NCBI GenBank assembly: GCA_001775965.1 | Contig: MEZG01000035.1 | Span: 1 to 42,120 of the forward strand | Length of the DNA: 42,120 nucleotides | From: Candidatus Bathyarchaeota archaeon RBG_13_60_20 | Lineage (GTDB): Archaea > Thermoproteota > Bathyarchaeia > TCS64 | Reading direction: 5' to 3' | Part shown: positions 1 to 6,914 of the stretch, piece by piece | Numbering within the stretch: the stretch's first letter is position 1 | Layout of the letters: every line of letters starts with the position of its first letter | Program-made: the position numbers and the translations under genes | Notes under the pieces: model-generated | The model's database searches: none | Told to the model about the DNA's origin: nothing | What the model saw: the letters and a program-made list of their open reading frames with translations, nothing else

Positions 1-138
1 AGATTACTAGTCAAGGCCCACAGGGGCCGGGAGCTGGCCGAGAGGATGATTAGGGTCAGGGAGGGTACCGAAGGCTATCCAAGCCTGTCAAGGGCGTTGG
101 AGGAGGCAAGGGAGGAGGAAGATGAGCACCTCGGGTGA
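1..138 (+). CDS. Antitoxin of a VapBC-type pair (C-terminal end only)
   Basis: The window opens inside a reading frame that runs from base 1 to a TGA at 136-138. The visible 45 residues are highly charged (AERMIRVREG, then a run of Glu/Arg), with a helical acidic tail typical of VapB antitoxins, which bind and block the partner PIN nuclease. It overlaps the start of the following PIN-domain gene by 17 bases, as expected for translationally coupled TA genes. The DNA-binding N-terminus lies outside the window, so its fold (RHH or AbrB) cannot be told. Family assignment rests mainly on position. Confidence 0.6.
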   Translation, partial: RLLVKAHRGRELAERMIRVREGTEGYPSLSRALEEAREEEDEHLG

Positions 139-589
139 GGCCGTTGTTCTGGATGCGTCGGTGGCCGTTAAGTGGTTTAAGAAGGGGGAAAGGCTCGAGG
201 ATGAAGCTCTCGCCCTGAAGGACCGGGTGTTTGGGTCAGGCGTCAAGGCGCTCACGTCCGAGTGGCTGCTACTGGAGGTGGTGCGGGCCATGGTTAAGGC
301 AGGTTTACCTGTGGGTAAGGTGGCTGAGGCTTACCTTATCCTGCGGGAGATGGGCCGCCTGGGATTCATGGAGGCCGTACCCGTAGGGGAGGTCTTGGAC
401 CTCGCGAAGGATGCCATGATGGAGTTGCCTCTTTACGCCTCTGACTCCGTGTACCTCGCTACCTCGATCAAGAGGGGGGCGAGTCTCGTCACGGATGACA
501 GGCATCTTCTTAGGGCTGATGTGGTGGAGTATGGTCGGTCCAGGGGTGTCGAGGTTCTAGGCCTGAGGGAGCTGCCTCAGTTTGGCTGA
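122..589 (+). CDS. vapC: VapC-type PIN-domain ribonuclease toxin
   Basis: This is a 155-residue PIN-domain protein, the usual length for VapC. The family uses a cluster of acidic residues to bind Mg/Mn and cut RNA. Visible acidic positions are D11 (VVLDASV), E52 (EWLLLEVV), D108 (YASDSVYLA) and D125/D126 (VTDDRHLL), matching the family pattern. It starts inside the end of the upstream antitoxin frame, so the two are almost certainly co-translated. The cellular RNA target cannot be read from sequence. Confidence 0.88.
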   Translation: MSTSGEAVVLDASVAVKWFKKGERLEDEALALKDRVFGSGVKALTSEWLLLEVVRAMVKAGLPVGKVAEAYLILREMGRLGFMEAVPVGEVLDLAKDAMMELPLYASDSVYLATSIKRGASLVTDDRHLLRADVVEYGRSRGVEVLGLRELPQFG

Positions 590-592
590 CCT

Positions 593-811
593 CTAATCCG
601 TCTTTCCCTGTAAGACCTGCTGGACGCGGCCCACCTTGCCGTCCGTGAGGCGGACCTTGATGCCGTGGGGGTGGGTGGGGCTGCTGGTGAGTATCTCCTT
701 GACGGTTCCGCGGGTGAGCTTCCCGGTCCTCTGGTCCTGCTTGAGGACGATGAGGACCTCGGCGCCCGGCTTGACGCCGCTCCTTGTCCGCCCGGACGTG
801 TCCATGCCCAC
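593..811 (-). CDS. YwbE family protein (DUF2196)
   Basis: A 72-residue basic protein that matches the small YwbE/DUF2196 family. Recognisable features are the GMDTSGR start, the 'VKPGAEVLIVLK' strand and the ending with GIKVRLTDGKVGRVQ. The family is conserved in bacteria and archaea, looks like a small beta-barrel, and has no established function. It is convergent with vapC (3 bases apart). The upstream UbiD gene on the same strand ends 33 bases away, so the two may share a transcript. Confidence 0.85.
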   Translation of the reverse strand: MGMDTSGRTRSGVKPGAEVLIVLKQDQRTGKLTRGTVKEILTSSPTHPHGIKVRLTDGKVGRVQQVLQGKTD

Positions 812-844
812 GGATCGGTGAGAGGCGGCTTATAGGGGCTTCTG

Positions 845-2485
845 TCAGGAGGCCTTGGGCTCGGTGGCCCGCTTGGCGGTCCAGCCTGGGCCCTTCCTGG
901 CGTCCAGAACCATGCGGCCCCCGTCAATGGTGGCGTCCGTGTCGGGCTGGCTCCTGGTGGCCAAGGCCCATACGAGCTGGCCGGGGTCCCGGGGGTCGAT
1001 GTCGGGGTCCACGAGGAGGATGAGCCTGCAGGGCCTGAGGGGCCCGGCGTCCAGGAGGCTGGCGGGCTTGAGGGCACCGGCGGCGGTGACGGCGAGGAGC
1101 TGGGCGGCGCCCTCAACGGGGTGGTTGAGGGCCTTGACGTCCTTAAGCTTCGCCTGTGGGTTGACGGGGCCGGTCCTGGGCGCCTCGGGGCCCGTGGCGA
1201 TAAGGATCATCTTGCCGCTGAGGCCGCCGCGGGGCGAGGAGGGGTCTAGGAGGTGGCTGTAGACGCCTCCGAGGACCTCGACGCCTGAGCCCTGCTTGAG
1301 GTCGCACCTGCGGGCCACGGCGGCCAGGACCTGGCCGGGGTCGGAGACGTCTACGCCCGCCGGTAGGACCACCGCGTACTTAACGTAGTGGTCGAGGCCG
1401 AGTAGGAGGAGGGCCACCTGCTTGGCGAGGCCAGGGGTGGATGCGGCGGCCTCGGTGAGGCTGAGGAAGCAGGCGAAGTGGGTGGCCTGGGTGGGCCAGA
1501 CGATGTCGTGGAGGGCCTGCATGTGGGTGTACTCCGTGAGGGCGCGGGTTATGCGGGCCTGCTTGGGTAGGCCGCTTAAGAGGAGGTGCTCCGCCGAGTT
1601 GTTGGGGTATATGGCCTGGAAGATGGCGTCGCGGCGCCTGGTTATGGCGGTGACCTCCAGGAGGTTGCGAGTGGATCGTCCGCTTATGTAGCCGGTGTAC
1701 TCGGTGAAGGGGCCCTCGTCCATCTCCTCGAAGGGCATGCGGCCCTCCAGGACGATCTCGGCGTGGGCGGGGACAGTGACGCCGACAGTGTAGCAGCGGA
1801 CCAGCTCCAGGGGCTCTCCCGTGAGTGCGCCGGCCTTGCTGTACTCGTCGGTGATCTTGGCTGCTGCGGCTAGGCTGAGGGCGGGGTGGGCGCCGAGGAT
1901 GACGGCGACCTCCAGGGGCTCGCCCTTGGCCTTGGCCCTCTCGTAGTACTGCCACATGTGGCCGCGGCTGTGGAGGCTGACGCCGAACCTGTCCTTGCCC
2001 TGGAGCTGCATCCTGACGAAGCTGAGGTTGACCTCGCCCCGGTCTTCGGGGTTCCTGGCGGCGAGGAGGCCGGCGGTGAGGTACCTGCCGCCGTCCTCGG
2101 GGTAGAACCAGGGGATGGGCAGGGTCTCGAGGTCCACGTTGGTTCCGGTCTCTATGACCTCGTGGACGGGGCCGCTCTTGACCTGGACGGGTTCAAGGTC
2201 GTTGTTGAAGAGCCTGTTCCAGTCGCTGTAGAAGGCGAGGCGACCGCCCAGCTTGGCGTCCTCTAGGGCGAGGTGTATCCTGTCGACGGTGCCGAGGAGG
2301 TTTATGAGGACGGGCATGGTGTGGCCCTTGATGTTCAGGAGGAGGGCGGGGTTGCCGAGGGTCTTCTCGGCCTGGATGGCCCTGGCGGTGACGCCGTACC
2401 TCCAGTCCACGGGCTCCGTGACCCTGGTGAGCTGGCCGGGTAGGGCTGCCTCCAGCTTCTCCAGGTAGGTCCTCAGGTCGTGCAT
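845..2485 (-). CDS. UbiD family (prenylated-FMN) decarboxylase
   Basis: A 546-residue member of the UbiD decarboxylase family, which uses prenylated FMN to remove or add CO2 on aromatic or unsaturated acids. The family catalytic signature is visible near residue 262 (EGPFTEYTGYISG), with its two acidic residues, and an Arg/His-rich cofactor region lies upstream (SFVRMQLQGKDRFG). The frame is open 51 bases further upstream, but a TATA-like AATTAAAAGG sits inside that extension, 28 bases before the ATG at 2485, so I place the start there (MHDLRTYLEK). No UbiX prenyltransferase gene is in the window. The substrate is unknown; this family is broad, and menaquinone-type or aromatic-acid decarboxylation are both possible. 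Confidence 0.88.
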   Translation of the reverse strand: MHDLRTYLEKLEAALPGQLTRVTEPVDWRYGVTARAIQAEKTLGNPALLLNIKGHTMPVLINLLGTVDRIHLALEDAKLGGRLAFYSDWNRLFNNDLEPVQVKSGPVHEVIETGTNVDLETLPIPWFYPEDGGRYLTAGLLAARNPEDRGEVNLSFVRMQLQGKDRFGVSLHSRGHMWQYYERAKAKGEPLEVAVILGAHPALSLAAAAKITDEYSKAGALTGEPLELVRCYTVGVTVPAHAEIVLEGRMPFEEMDEGPFTEYTGYISGRSTRNLLEVTAITRRRDAIFQAIYPNNSAEHLLLSGLPKQARITRALTEYTHMQALHDIVWPTQATHFACFLSLTEAAASTPGLAKQVALLLLGLDHYVKYAVVLPAGVDVSDPGQVLAAVARRCDLKQGSGVEVLGGVYSHLLDPSSPRGGLSGKMILIATGPEAPRTGPVNPQAKLKDVKALNHPVEGAAQLLAVTAAGALKPASLLDAGPLRPCRLILLVDPDIDPRDPGQLVWALATRSQPDTDATIDGGRMVLDARKGPGWTAKRATEPKAS

Positions 2486-2508
2486 GGTCCAAAAGTGTGA
2501 CCATGGGG

Positions 2509-2518
2509 AATTAAAAGG
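2509..2518 (-). promoter_or_regulatory. TATA-like box of the UbiD gene
   Basis: On the minus strand this reads CCTTTTAATT. It is centred about 28 bases before the ATG at 2485, the usual archaeal TATA-to-transcription-start distance. This implies a leaderless mRNA and decides the start codon of the UbiD gene. Confidence 0.6.
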
Positions 2519-2610
2519 CTTGGAGGCCGCCCACAAGCATGGTTCACCGGGTTCCTCGGTGAGGGTCTACCTCGGAGGAAGTGTCTACGATTCCTAGATT
2601 AACTTGCGTT

Positions 2611-2640
2611 ATTGCGATATATCGTAATGGTATATAAAGG
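2611..2640. promoter_or_regulatory. 18-bp imperfect palindrome beside a strong TATA box
   Basis: Bases 2611-2628 read ATTGCGATATATCGTAAT, a palindrome with one mismatched pair. It abuts GGTATATAAAGG (2629-2640), which looks like an archaeal BRE/TATA element and is readable on both strands. TTGCG also occurs at 2604, 2612 and 2650. This looks like a regulator operator over a promoter. No clear open frame follows within 100 bases on the plus strand, so it may serve an untranslated RNA, or the UbiD gene through a second, distal promoter. Confidence 0.45.
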
Positions 2641-2704
2641 AGGGCTGTTTGCGATACCAAGCGACGAATACCGATTGGAGGGTAGAGTATTTTGATCAGT
2701 ATAT

Positions 2705-2770
2705 TGAGCAAAAACACCCTTTTTTGCTCATTATAGTGAGCAAAACTTAACGCCTCTTCCTGAGAAGAGG
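2705..2770 (-). terminator. Tandem hairpins downstream of the Rieske gene
   Basis: Two perfect inverted repeats lie just past the end of the minus-strand Rieske gene. The first pairs TGAGCAAAAA (2705-2714) with TTTTTGCTCA (2721-2730) around a 6-base loop, and a third copy of TGAGCAAAA follows at 2737. The second pairs CCTCTTC (2753-2759) with GAAGAGG (2764-2770) around CTGA. The position suggests transcript termination or 3'-end protection. Confidence 0.5.
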
Positions 2771-2797
2771 GTCTACACCACGGAGCAGAGGGCTCTC

Positions 2798-3157
2798 CTA
2801 CATGCCCCAGACGCTGCGCTGGAACACTAGGACATCGTCACCCTCAACCTTCACCTCGAACGACGCCGCGTCCCCCACCTTGGATCTCATGAACATGAAC
2901 TTGGACCCGGATACGCTCTTACCCGTCCTGACATCGAACTGGGAGCCGTGAACCGGGCACGTCACCACGGCGCCCTTCAACGTACCCTCGGAGAGCTTCC
3001 CCCCCGCGTGGGTGCAGGGGTTCGCGATGGCGTGGAAAACCCCGTCCACGTTCGCCACCAGTATCTCCTGCTCCCCGATCTTCACCACCTTCATGCTCCC
3101 CGGGGGAATCTCTGAGGCCTTACCGACCTTCGTGAATGACAGCCTGTGCGCGCTCAA
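2798..3157 (-). CDS. Rieske-type [2Fe-2S] ferredoxin
   Basis: A 119-residue soluble Rieske protein. The cluster ligands are C48 and H50 (CTHAGG) and C67 and H70 (CPVHGS), with family-typical spacing. There is no membrane anchor or signal peptide, so it resembles the small electron-transfer ferredoxins of oxygenase or NirD type rather than the bc1 subunit. An FNR-type flavoreductase lies nearby (3518, opposite strand), a plausible electron donor. No oxygenase terminal subunit is present. The start is a TTG (3157) and is uncertain; a weak TATA-like stretch lies about 40 bases upstream. Confidence 0.87.
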   Translation of the reverse strand: MSAHRLSFTKVGKASEIPPGSMKVVKIGEQEILVANVDGVFHAIANPCTHAGGKLSEGTLKGAVVTCPVHGSQFDVRTGKSVSGSKFMFMRSKVGDAASFEVKVEGDDVLVFQRSVWGM

Positions 3158-3318
3158 ACCATTAACAGCTCAGAACCATAGAGGGCGGCCCGCGATAACA
3201 ACGTTTCCCTCACCCGGAGAGGGAAGGCGAACCCCAGGGCCAACCTTGAAATATGATTGACGGGAGCTTCAGAAACCTTTTATCCTTAAACTAATTTTGG
3301 ATTTCCAGAGGTGAAAAA

Positions 3319-3420
3319 ATGGGTAAAAGCAAAGGTGGAGGTAAAGCCGGTAAACCAAGCACAACGGGAAAACCCTCGGGAAAGGACCGTGATAACGCTC
3401 CTCCTAAGAAAGGCAAATGA
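3319..3420 (+). CDS. Tiny Gly/Lys-rich basic protein (33 aa)
   Basis: An ATG at 3319 preceded by a good ribosome-binding site (GAGGTGA, 3308-3314) opens a 33-codon frame ending at TGA 3418. The product starts MGKSKGGGKAGK and ends with two prolines and a lysine-rich tail. About a third of residues are Lys or Arg and no hydrophobic core is present, so it is probably disordered and may bind nucleic acid. A TATA-like CTTTTATCC lies near 3276-3284. A longer overlapping frame from GTG 3311 lacks this Shine-Dalgarno support. Function unknown. Confidence 0.62.
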   Translation: MGKSKGGGKAGKPSTTGKPSGKDRDNAPPKKGK

Positions 3421-3517
3421 TTCAGAGGGTTCCAAGCTGGCGATACTGCTCACGGTCCCCGAGACATTGAATAGGAATAAATATCCCCGCTTTGAAACGT
3501 CATAGACGGAGTTGCCT

Positions 3518-4219
3518 ATGAGGTTCGAGGCCACGGTGAAGGAGACCATCCAGAGAACCCCGGATGTCAGGAGCATTAGGTTCAACAGGCCGAAGGGGTT
3601 CAGCTACCTTCCCGGGCAGTACATCTTCATCGGTCTTAGGGTCGGTGGGAAGTATCGGGAGAAGCACTTCACTATCTCGAGCAGCCCAACCGAGCCCGAC
3701 CACCTGGAAATAACGAAGAGGCTCACGGGCCACGAGTTCGCAGACGCGCTCGCCGCTTTGAAGGTCGGGGACAGGGTGAGCATTGATGGTCCGGAGGGTG
3801 ATTTCACCTTCGCTGGGGAATACGAGAAGATCTTACCGCTTACAGGCGGTATAGGGATTACTCCTGTCCGCAGCATGCTTAGGTATTGCATGGACATGAA
3901 GCTGGGCACGGATGTAGTGCTCCTCTACTCGAACAGCTCAGAGAACGACATAGTCTTCAAGGACGAGCTGGAGGAGATGCGGAAATCAAACAAGAAGCTC
4001 AATGTCATCCACACTATTACCCAGCCGATTGGCGGTTGGAAGGGCTTGACGGGAAGGATTAACGGAATGATGATCAGAGAGGCGGTGCCCGACTTCATGG
4101 ATCGCGTCAGCTACGTCTGTGGTCCCCCCATGATGGTGGATGACATGGTCAAGGTCCTTAGGAAGGAGCTGAGGATGCCCGGTAAGAAGGTGAAGTACGA
4201 GTACTTCCCAGGGTACTGA
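3518..4219 (+). CDS. FAD-binding ferredoxin-NAD(P)+ reductase-type flavoprotein
   Basis: A 233-residue FNR-superfamily oxidoreductase carrying electrons between NAD(P)H and a redox partner through FAD. The FAD-binding barrel holds KHFTISSS near residue 50. The nucleotide-binding domain begins with TGGIGITP near residue 110, and CGPPMMVDDM near residue 200 is the family C-terminal NAD(P) motif. There is no fused 2Fe-2S domain. The start at ATG 3518 has GGAG about 8 bases upstream; a TTG two codons earlier is possible. The Rieske protein on the opposite strand is a plausible partner, by inference from position. Confidence 0.87.
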   Translation: MRFEATVKETIQRTPDVRSIRFNRPKGFSYLPGQYIFIGLRVGGKYREKHFTISSSPTEPDHLEITKRLTGHEFADALAALKVGDRVSIDGPEGDFTFAGEYEKILPLTGGIGITPVRSMLRYCMDMKLGTDVVLLYSNSSENDIVFKDELEEMRKSNKKLNVIHTITQPIGGWKGLTGRINGMMIREAVPDFMDRVSYVCGPPMMVDDMVKVLRKELRMPGKKVKYEYFPGY

Positions 4220-4221
4220 GC

Positions 4222-4323
4222 ACTTTAGTAGCTGGGGTGGTGCTGGGTACCGGCTGCGCGATGGCTGCCCGGCAGCTATCTCTCAGGGGTCACGAGGTGG
4301 AGGAGATTTATACCCCGGTCTGA
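4222..4323 (+). pseudogene. Possible remnant of a Rossmann-fold oxidoreductase
   Basis: Right after the flavoreductase stop, one frame reads AGVVLGTGCAMAARQ and then LSLRGHEVEEIY. This resembles the dinucleotide-binding beta-alpha-beta start of flavin oxidoreductases (GxGxxGMAAA...LRGHEV) with one glycine missing. It stops at 4321-4323 inside the decayed tRNA copy. FNR-type subunits are often followed by such an FAD protein, so this may be the stump of a lost partner gene. The match is short and the call is tentative. Confidence 0.28.
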
Positions 4324-4363
4324 GGCTCCCAAGGCCCCCATCCTATTAATATAACCCCGGAAA
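4302..4363 (-). pseudogene. Decayed tRNA-Gln copy
   Basis: Bases 4317-4343 match the anticodon arm and flanks of the intact tRNA-Gln (5937-6009) with a single difference (CTCCCAAGG against CTCCAAAGG). That change would read as anticodon UGG. The T arm is eroded (TATAAAT in place of TTCGAAT), the 5' half is AT-rich and unpaired, and the acceptor ends no longer match. It cannot fold as a tRNA. It marks a duplication of the tRNA-Gln locus. Confidence 0.65.
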
Positions 4364-4415
4364 AAACTCGCATTATTTCATGCAGTTGTCTGGCCGCTAT
4401 CTAACATTGAACACT

Positions 4416-4545
4416 CCACGGACACCGGTCCACGGTAGTCGTCACTAAAATAACCCTGAAAAAGCCCCTGAACCGGAAAACAAACCTGAAAACGGGGAAC
4501 CGCGGCGACGACGACCACACCCCCCTCCCCCACACCTGCACGCAC
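4416..4545 (+). repeat. Structured intergenic element, copy A
   Basis: This stretch has no gene but matches a second intergenic stretch (copy B, 10011-10137) in the same orientation and block order. The shared blocks are a hairpin around GGACACC, AGCCCCT, a GAAAACAA-CC-GAAAACGGGGA block, a GCGGCG/CGA block, and a C-rich run ending in CACGCAC. Hairpin stems differ in sequence but stay paired: GGAC/GTCC here and GGCGG/CCGCC in copy B. CCCC (4465-4468) can also pair with GGGG (4493-4497) in both copies. It could be a small RNA family or a non-coding repeat. Confidence 0.4.
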
Positions 4546-4555
4546 ACACAAACAC

Positions 4556-4572
4556 TGGTAGCCCGGCGGAGA
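4556..4572. repeat. 17-bp duplicate of the tRNA-Gln 3' end (attachment-site-like)
   Basis: TGGTAGCCCGGCGGAGA here is identical to 5934-5950, which is the encoded CCA, discriminator, acceptor strand and part of the T stem of the minus-strand tRNA-Gln. Same orientation, 1,378 bp apart. A duplicated tRNA 3' end on the far side of inserted DNA is the hallmark of integrase-type insertion into a tRNA gene. No integrase gene remains between the copies. Confidence 0.6.
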
Positions 4573-4707
4573 CCAGGGTCTAGGCCTAAATTGGTCTGGT
4601 TTCAGTTCATCAAGTTTAAATATAGTAGCGCTCTACCTAGTTGAGCCCCGGAACATAGTAGAAAGCTACCTATCGAGCCGAAGAGATCCAACATCGAAAG
4701 TGGTTGA

Positions 4708-5919
4708 ATGAACGTTAAAGATGTCGCACTTATCTCCCTAGGCGGAATCAAAGATCGGAAATACAGGTTTGCCTTGAACCTCCTAGGAATACTCATAGGA
4801 TGCGCCGCCGTCACAGGGCTCATCAGCGTCACACAGGGCATGAACGCCGAGATCAACGGCCAACTTAACATTCTAGGAGCCAACGCGTTAACAATCATTC
4901 CCTCGAATGGTGACTCGGATATGGCTTTCTCATCAGCTCCTCAAGCGATGATGATGCCCGCATCTTTGACCTGGAGAGACCTTCAGATAATAGAGTCCAT
5001 TCCAGAAATAGACCGAGTAGCCCCCATTCAGAACAACTATGGTTCCTACACATTGACAGGAACTAAACATACCACCACCATAATGGGCGTTGGAATAGAT
5101 CTTTTCGAGATCAACCCCAACTACGAGATAAGCGACGGACGAGCCTTCACTAGAAGCGACAAAGCGGTAGCCATCATTGGGGCAAATGTAGCACACCCAG
5201 AGGGTGATGAAGAGCCAGTTCTTCGGGTAGGCGACCGATTAAAGATCACCGCACTAGGTACATCTGAGCCCAAAGAGACGACTCTCCGAATAATAGGCAT
5301 CACAAAGGAAAGCGGGATGACGATGGGGGTAAACCCCGACGACATGATTATGATACCTGTAATGACCTCGGAGCAGTTTTTTGGGTCGTCCGGTAAATAC
5401 GATATGATTATGGCTTCACTGTATGACATTGACGACACTGACGCTGTTTCTTCCAAGATTAAGGACATGATTGAGGATATTCAAGTTATTTCATCCGAAT
5501 CAGTAAGAGACATGATCGGACAAGTAACCGGTACAATCGAGGCTGTTCTAGGAGGCATTGCAGCAATTAGTCTCGTCGTCGCAGGGGTGGGTATAATCAA
5601 CACCATGACCGTCAGCGTAAGTGAGCGAACCAAGGAGATAGGTACTCTGAAGGCAATAGGCGCGAAAAACATGGATGTCATGATGATATTCTTAGCTGAA
5701 TCTGGTTACACTGGGCTGGGTGGTGGCTTTCTAGGAGGAGCCTTGGGGTACCTACTCGGTTTCACCATTGGCAACTTCATCGGGTTACCGATATTCCTGG
5801 ACCTCGGACTCTGGAGCATGGTGGTTCTCTTCGCTATAATAACCTCAGTCCTCGCTGGAGCTATGCCTGCTTGGAGCGCTGCTAATCTTAATCCAGTCGA
5901 AGCATTAAGACACGAATAA
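4708..5919 (+). CDS. MacB/FtsX-type ABC transporter permease
   Basis: A 403-residue membrane protein with the MacB/LolE layout. One N-terminal helix (about residues 20-42, LNLLGILIGCAAVTG) is followed by a large extracytoplasmic MacB-PCD-like domain and three C-terminal helices of the FtsX domain (about 275-305, 325-355 and 365-390). The cytoplasmic coupling segment SERTKEIGTLKAIGA is clear. The family exports lipids, peptides or drugs, or acts mechanically, always with an ATPase, but no ATPase gene is nearby. Codons are richer in A/T than in the neighbours, and the gene sits between duplicated tRNA-Gln ends, so it was probably acquired. A TATA-like GTTTAAATATA lies at 4612-4622. Confidence 0.88.
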   Translation: MNVKDVALISLGGIKDRKYRFALNLLGILIGCAAVTGLISVTQGMNAEINGQLNILGANALTIIPSNGDSDMAFSSAPQAMMMPASLTWRDLQIIESIPEIDRVAPIQNNYGSYTLTGTKHTTTIMGVGIDLFEINPNYEISDGRAFTRSDKAVAIIGANVAHPEGDEEPVLRVGDRLKITALGTSEPKETTLRIIGITKESGMTMGVNPDDMIMIPVMTSEQFFGSSGKYDMIMASLYDIDDTDAVSSKIKDMIEDIQVISSESVRDMIGQVTGTIEAVLGGIAAISLVVAGVGIINTMTVSVSERTKEIGTLKAIGAKNMDVMMIFLAESGYTGLGGGFLGGALGYLLGFTIGNFIGLPIFLDLGLWSMVVLFAIITSVLAGAMPAWSAANLNPVEALRHE

Positions 5920-5933
5920 CTGAGCATGGACAG

Positions 5934-5950
5934 TGGTAGCCCGGCGGAGA
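5934..5950. repeat. tRNA-Gln 3' end, partner of the 4556-4572 repeat
   Basis: This is the copy of the 17-bp repeat that belongs to the intact tRNA-Gln. With 4556-4572 it bounds the permease gene, in the order intact tRNA, cargo, truncated 3' end, as seen for tRNA-integrated elements. Confidence 0.6.
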
Positions 5951-6009
5951 TTCGAACTCCGGTCTGAGGCTCCAAAGGCCCCCATCCTTGTCCACTAGAC
6001 GACCGGGCT
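5937..6009 (-). tRNA. tRNA-Gln (anticodon UUG)
   Basis: A full cloverleaf on the minus strand. The acceptor is AGCCCGG/CCGGGCT with discriminator A, and CCA is encoded next (5934-5936). The anticodon stem GGGGC/GCCTC closes the loop CTTTGGA with anticodon TTG. The T stem is CGGAG/CTCCG around TTCGAAT. There is no intron. A TATA-like TTTTTATTGG lies about 30 bases upstream (6034-6044). The gene is the apparent target of insertions on its 3' side. Confidence 0.92.
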
Positions 6010-6108
6010 ACACCAACACCAGACACCGACAACCAATAAAAACAATACCACACTAGGACATCCAGAACCCATATATTAAACCGCATCAAATTAATACAAG
6101 GAACAAGA

Positions 6109-6408
6109 ATGCCCGTCACGGTTACTACCAGACTAGAGGAGGACCTAGCGGAGACCATAGACCAGATAGCCAAACAGGAGGGCATGGACCGGTCCACAGT
6201 CATCAGACGCTTCCTCCAGAAATCCGTCAGAGACTGGCTCATCCAAGAGAACCTCGACAAGTACCAAGAAGGCAAGCAAACCCTCTGGCAGGCAGCCGAG
6301 AGGAGTGGCCTCACCCTCTGGGAGATGGTCGAGGAGGCAAGGAAACGCAGGGCGCAGGTCCCCTATACCATCGAGGAGCTCAAAGAAGACCTGAAGGGCC
6401 TCCAATGA
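6109..6408 (+). CDS. Ribbon-helix-helix antitoxin, UPF0175-like
   Basis: A 99-residue protein. Residues 1-45 form a ribbon-helix-helix DNA-binding motif (beta strand VTVTTRLEED, then helices ending in DRSTVIRRFLQ). A C-terminal part with TLWEMVEEARKR and TIEELKEDL resembles UPF0175 antitoxins. It overlaps the next gene, a DUF3368 PIN-like protein, by 4 bases (ATGA), so the pair is a type II toxin-antitoxin operon. The antitoxin probably represses its own promoter; a TATA-like CATATATTAAACC lies at 6069-6081. Confidence 0.83.
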   Translation: MPVTVTTRLEEDLAETIDQIAKQEGMDRSTVIRRFLQKSVRDWLIQENLDKYQEGKQTLWQAAERSGLTLWEMVEEARKRRAQVPYTIEELKEDLKGLQ

Positions 6409-6914
6409 GCCGCATCGTGTCCAACGCCACGCCTCTCATATACCTGGCCAAGATCGGTAGACTCTCACTGCTCAAGGCCGTCTTCGGGGAGGTCCTCGTA
6501 CCCCAAGAGGTCAAAGCTGAGGTCGTTGACAGAGGCAAGGAGATAGGCGAGGTGGACGCCTACATAGTGGAGGCGGCCCTTGAGGAAGGCTGGCTCAAGG
6601 TGGTGAAGACTGATCCTATAAAAATCCCTCTGCAACTGGATGCAGGGGAGACCGCGGCCCTCTCCCTAGCCAGGAAGTTGAGCGTAGAGGTGCTGGTGGA
6701 CGAGGTTTCAGCTAGGATGGCCGCCCGGCTAATGAGCCTAACACCGAGAGGCACGCTGTACGTTCTGCTTAAGGCCTTGGAGATGAGCGAGATCAACCTA
6801 GATGAATTCAACGACGCTCTCGGCGACCTCGTAAGGAACGGCTTCAGGCTGAGAGAAGAGGTCTACCTTGAAGCATTGAAGAAGGCGAGGGAGATCGCTC
6901 ACAACATCTCATAG
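6405..6914 (+). CDS. DUF3368 PIN-like toxin
   Basis: A 169-residue DUF3368 protein, a PIN-fold relative predicted to be an RNase toxin. Family marks are the start IVSNATPLIYLAKIG, the central LDAGETAALSLA and VLVDEVSARMAA, and the GTLYVLLKA helix. The first acidic residue of the PIN centre is replaced by Asn (SNATP), which is common in DUF3368, so the catalytic state is uncertain. It is translationally coupled to the RHH antitoxin upstream. Its last 16 bases overlap the end of the convergent membrane-protein gene. Confidence 0.83.
   Translation: MSRIVSNATPLIYLAKIGRLSLLKAVFGEVLVPQEVKAEVVDRGKEIGEVDAYIVEAALEEGWLKVVKTDPIKIPLQLDAGETAALSLARKLSVEVLVDEVSARMAARLMSLTPRGTLYVLLKALEMSEINLDEFNDALGDLVRNGFRLREEVYLEALKKAREIAHNIS

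Noticed and set aside
3311..3505. 64-codon frame from GTG 3311
   Set aside because: It overlaps the better supported 33-codon gene, and its start codon lies within that gene's ribosome-binding site.
4302..4363. Functional tRNA-Pro(UGG)
   Set aside because: The anticodon would read UGG, but the acceptor, D arm and T loop do not pair or match the consensus.
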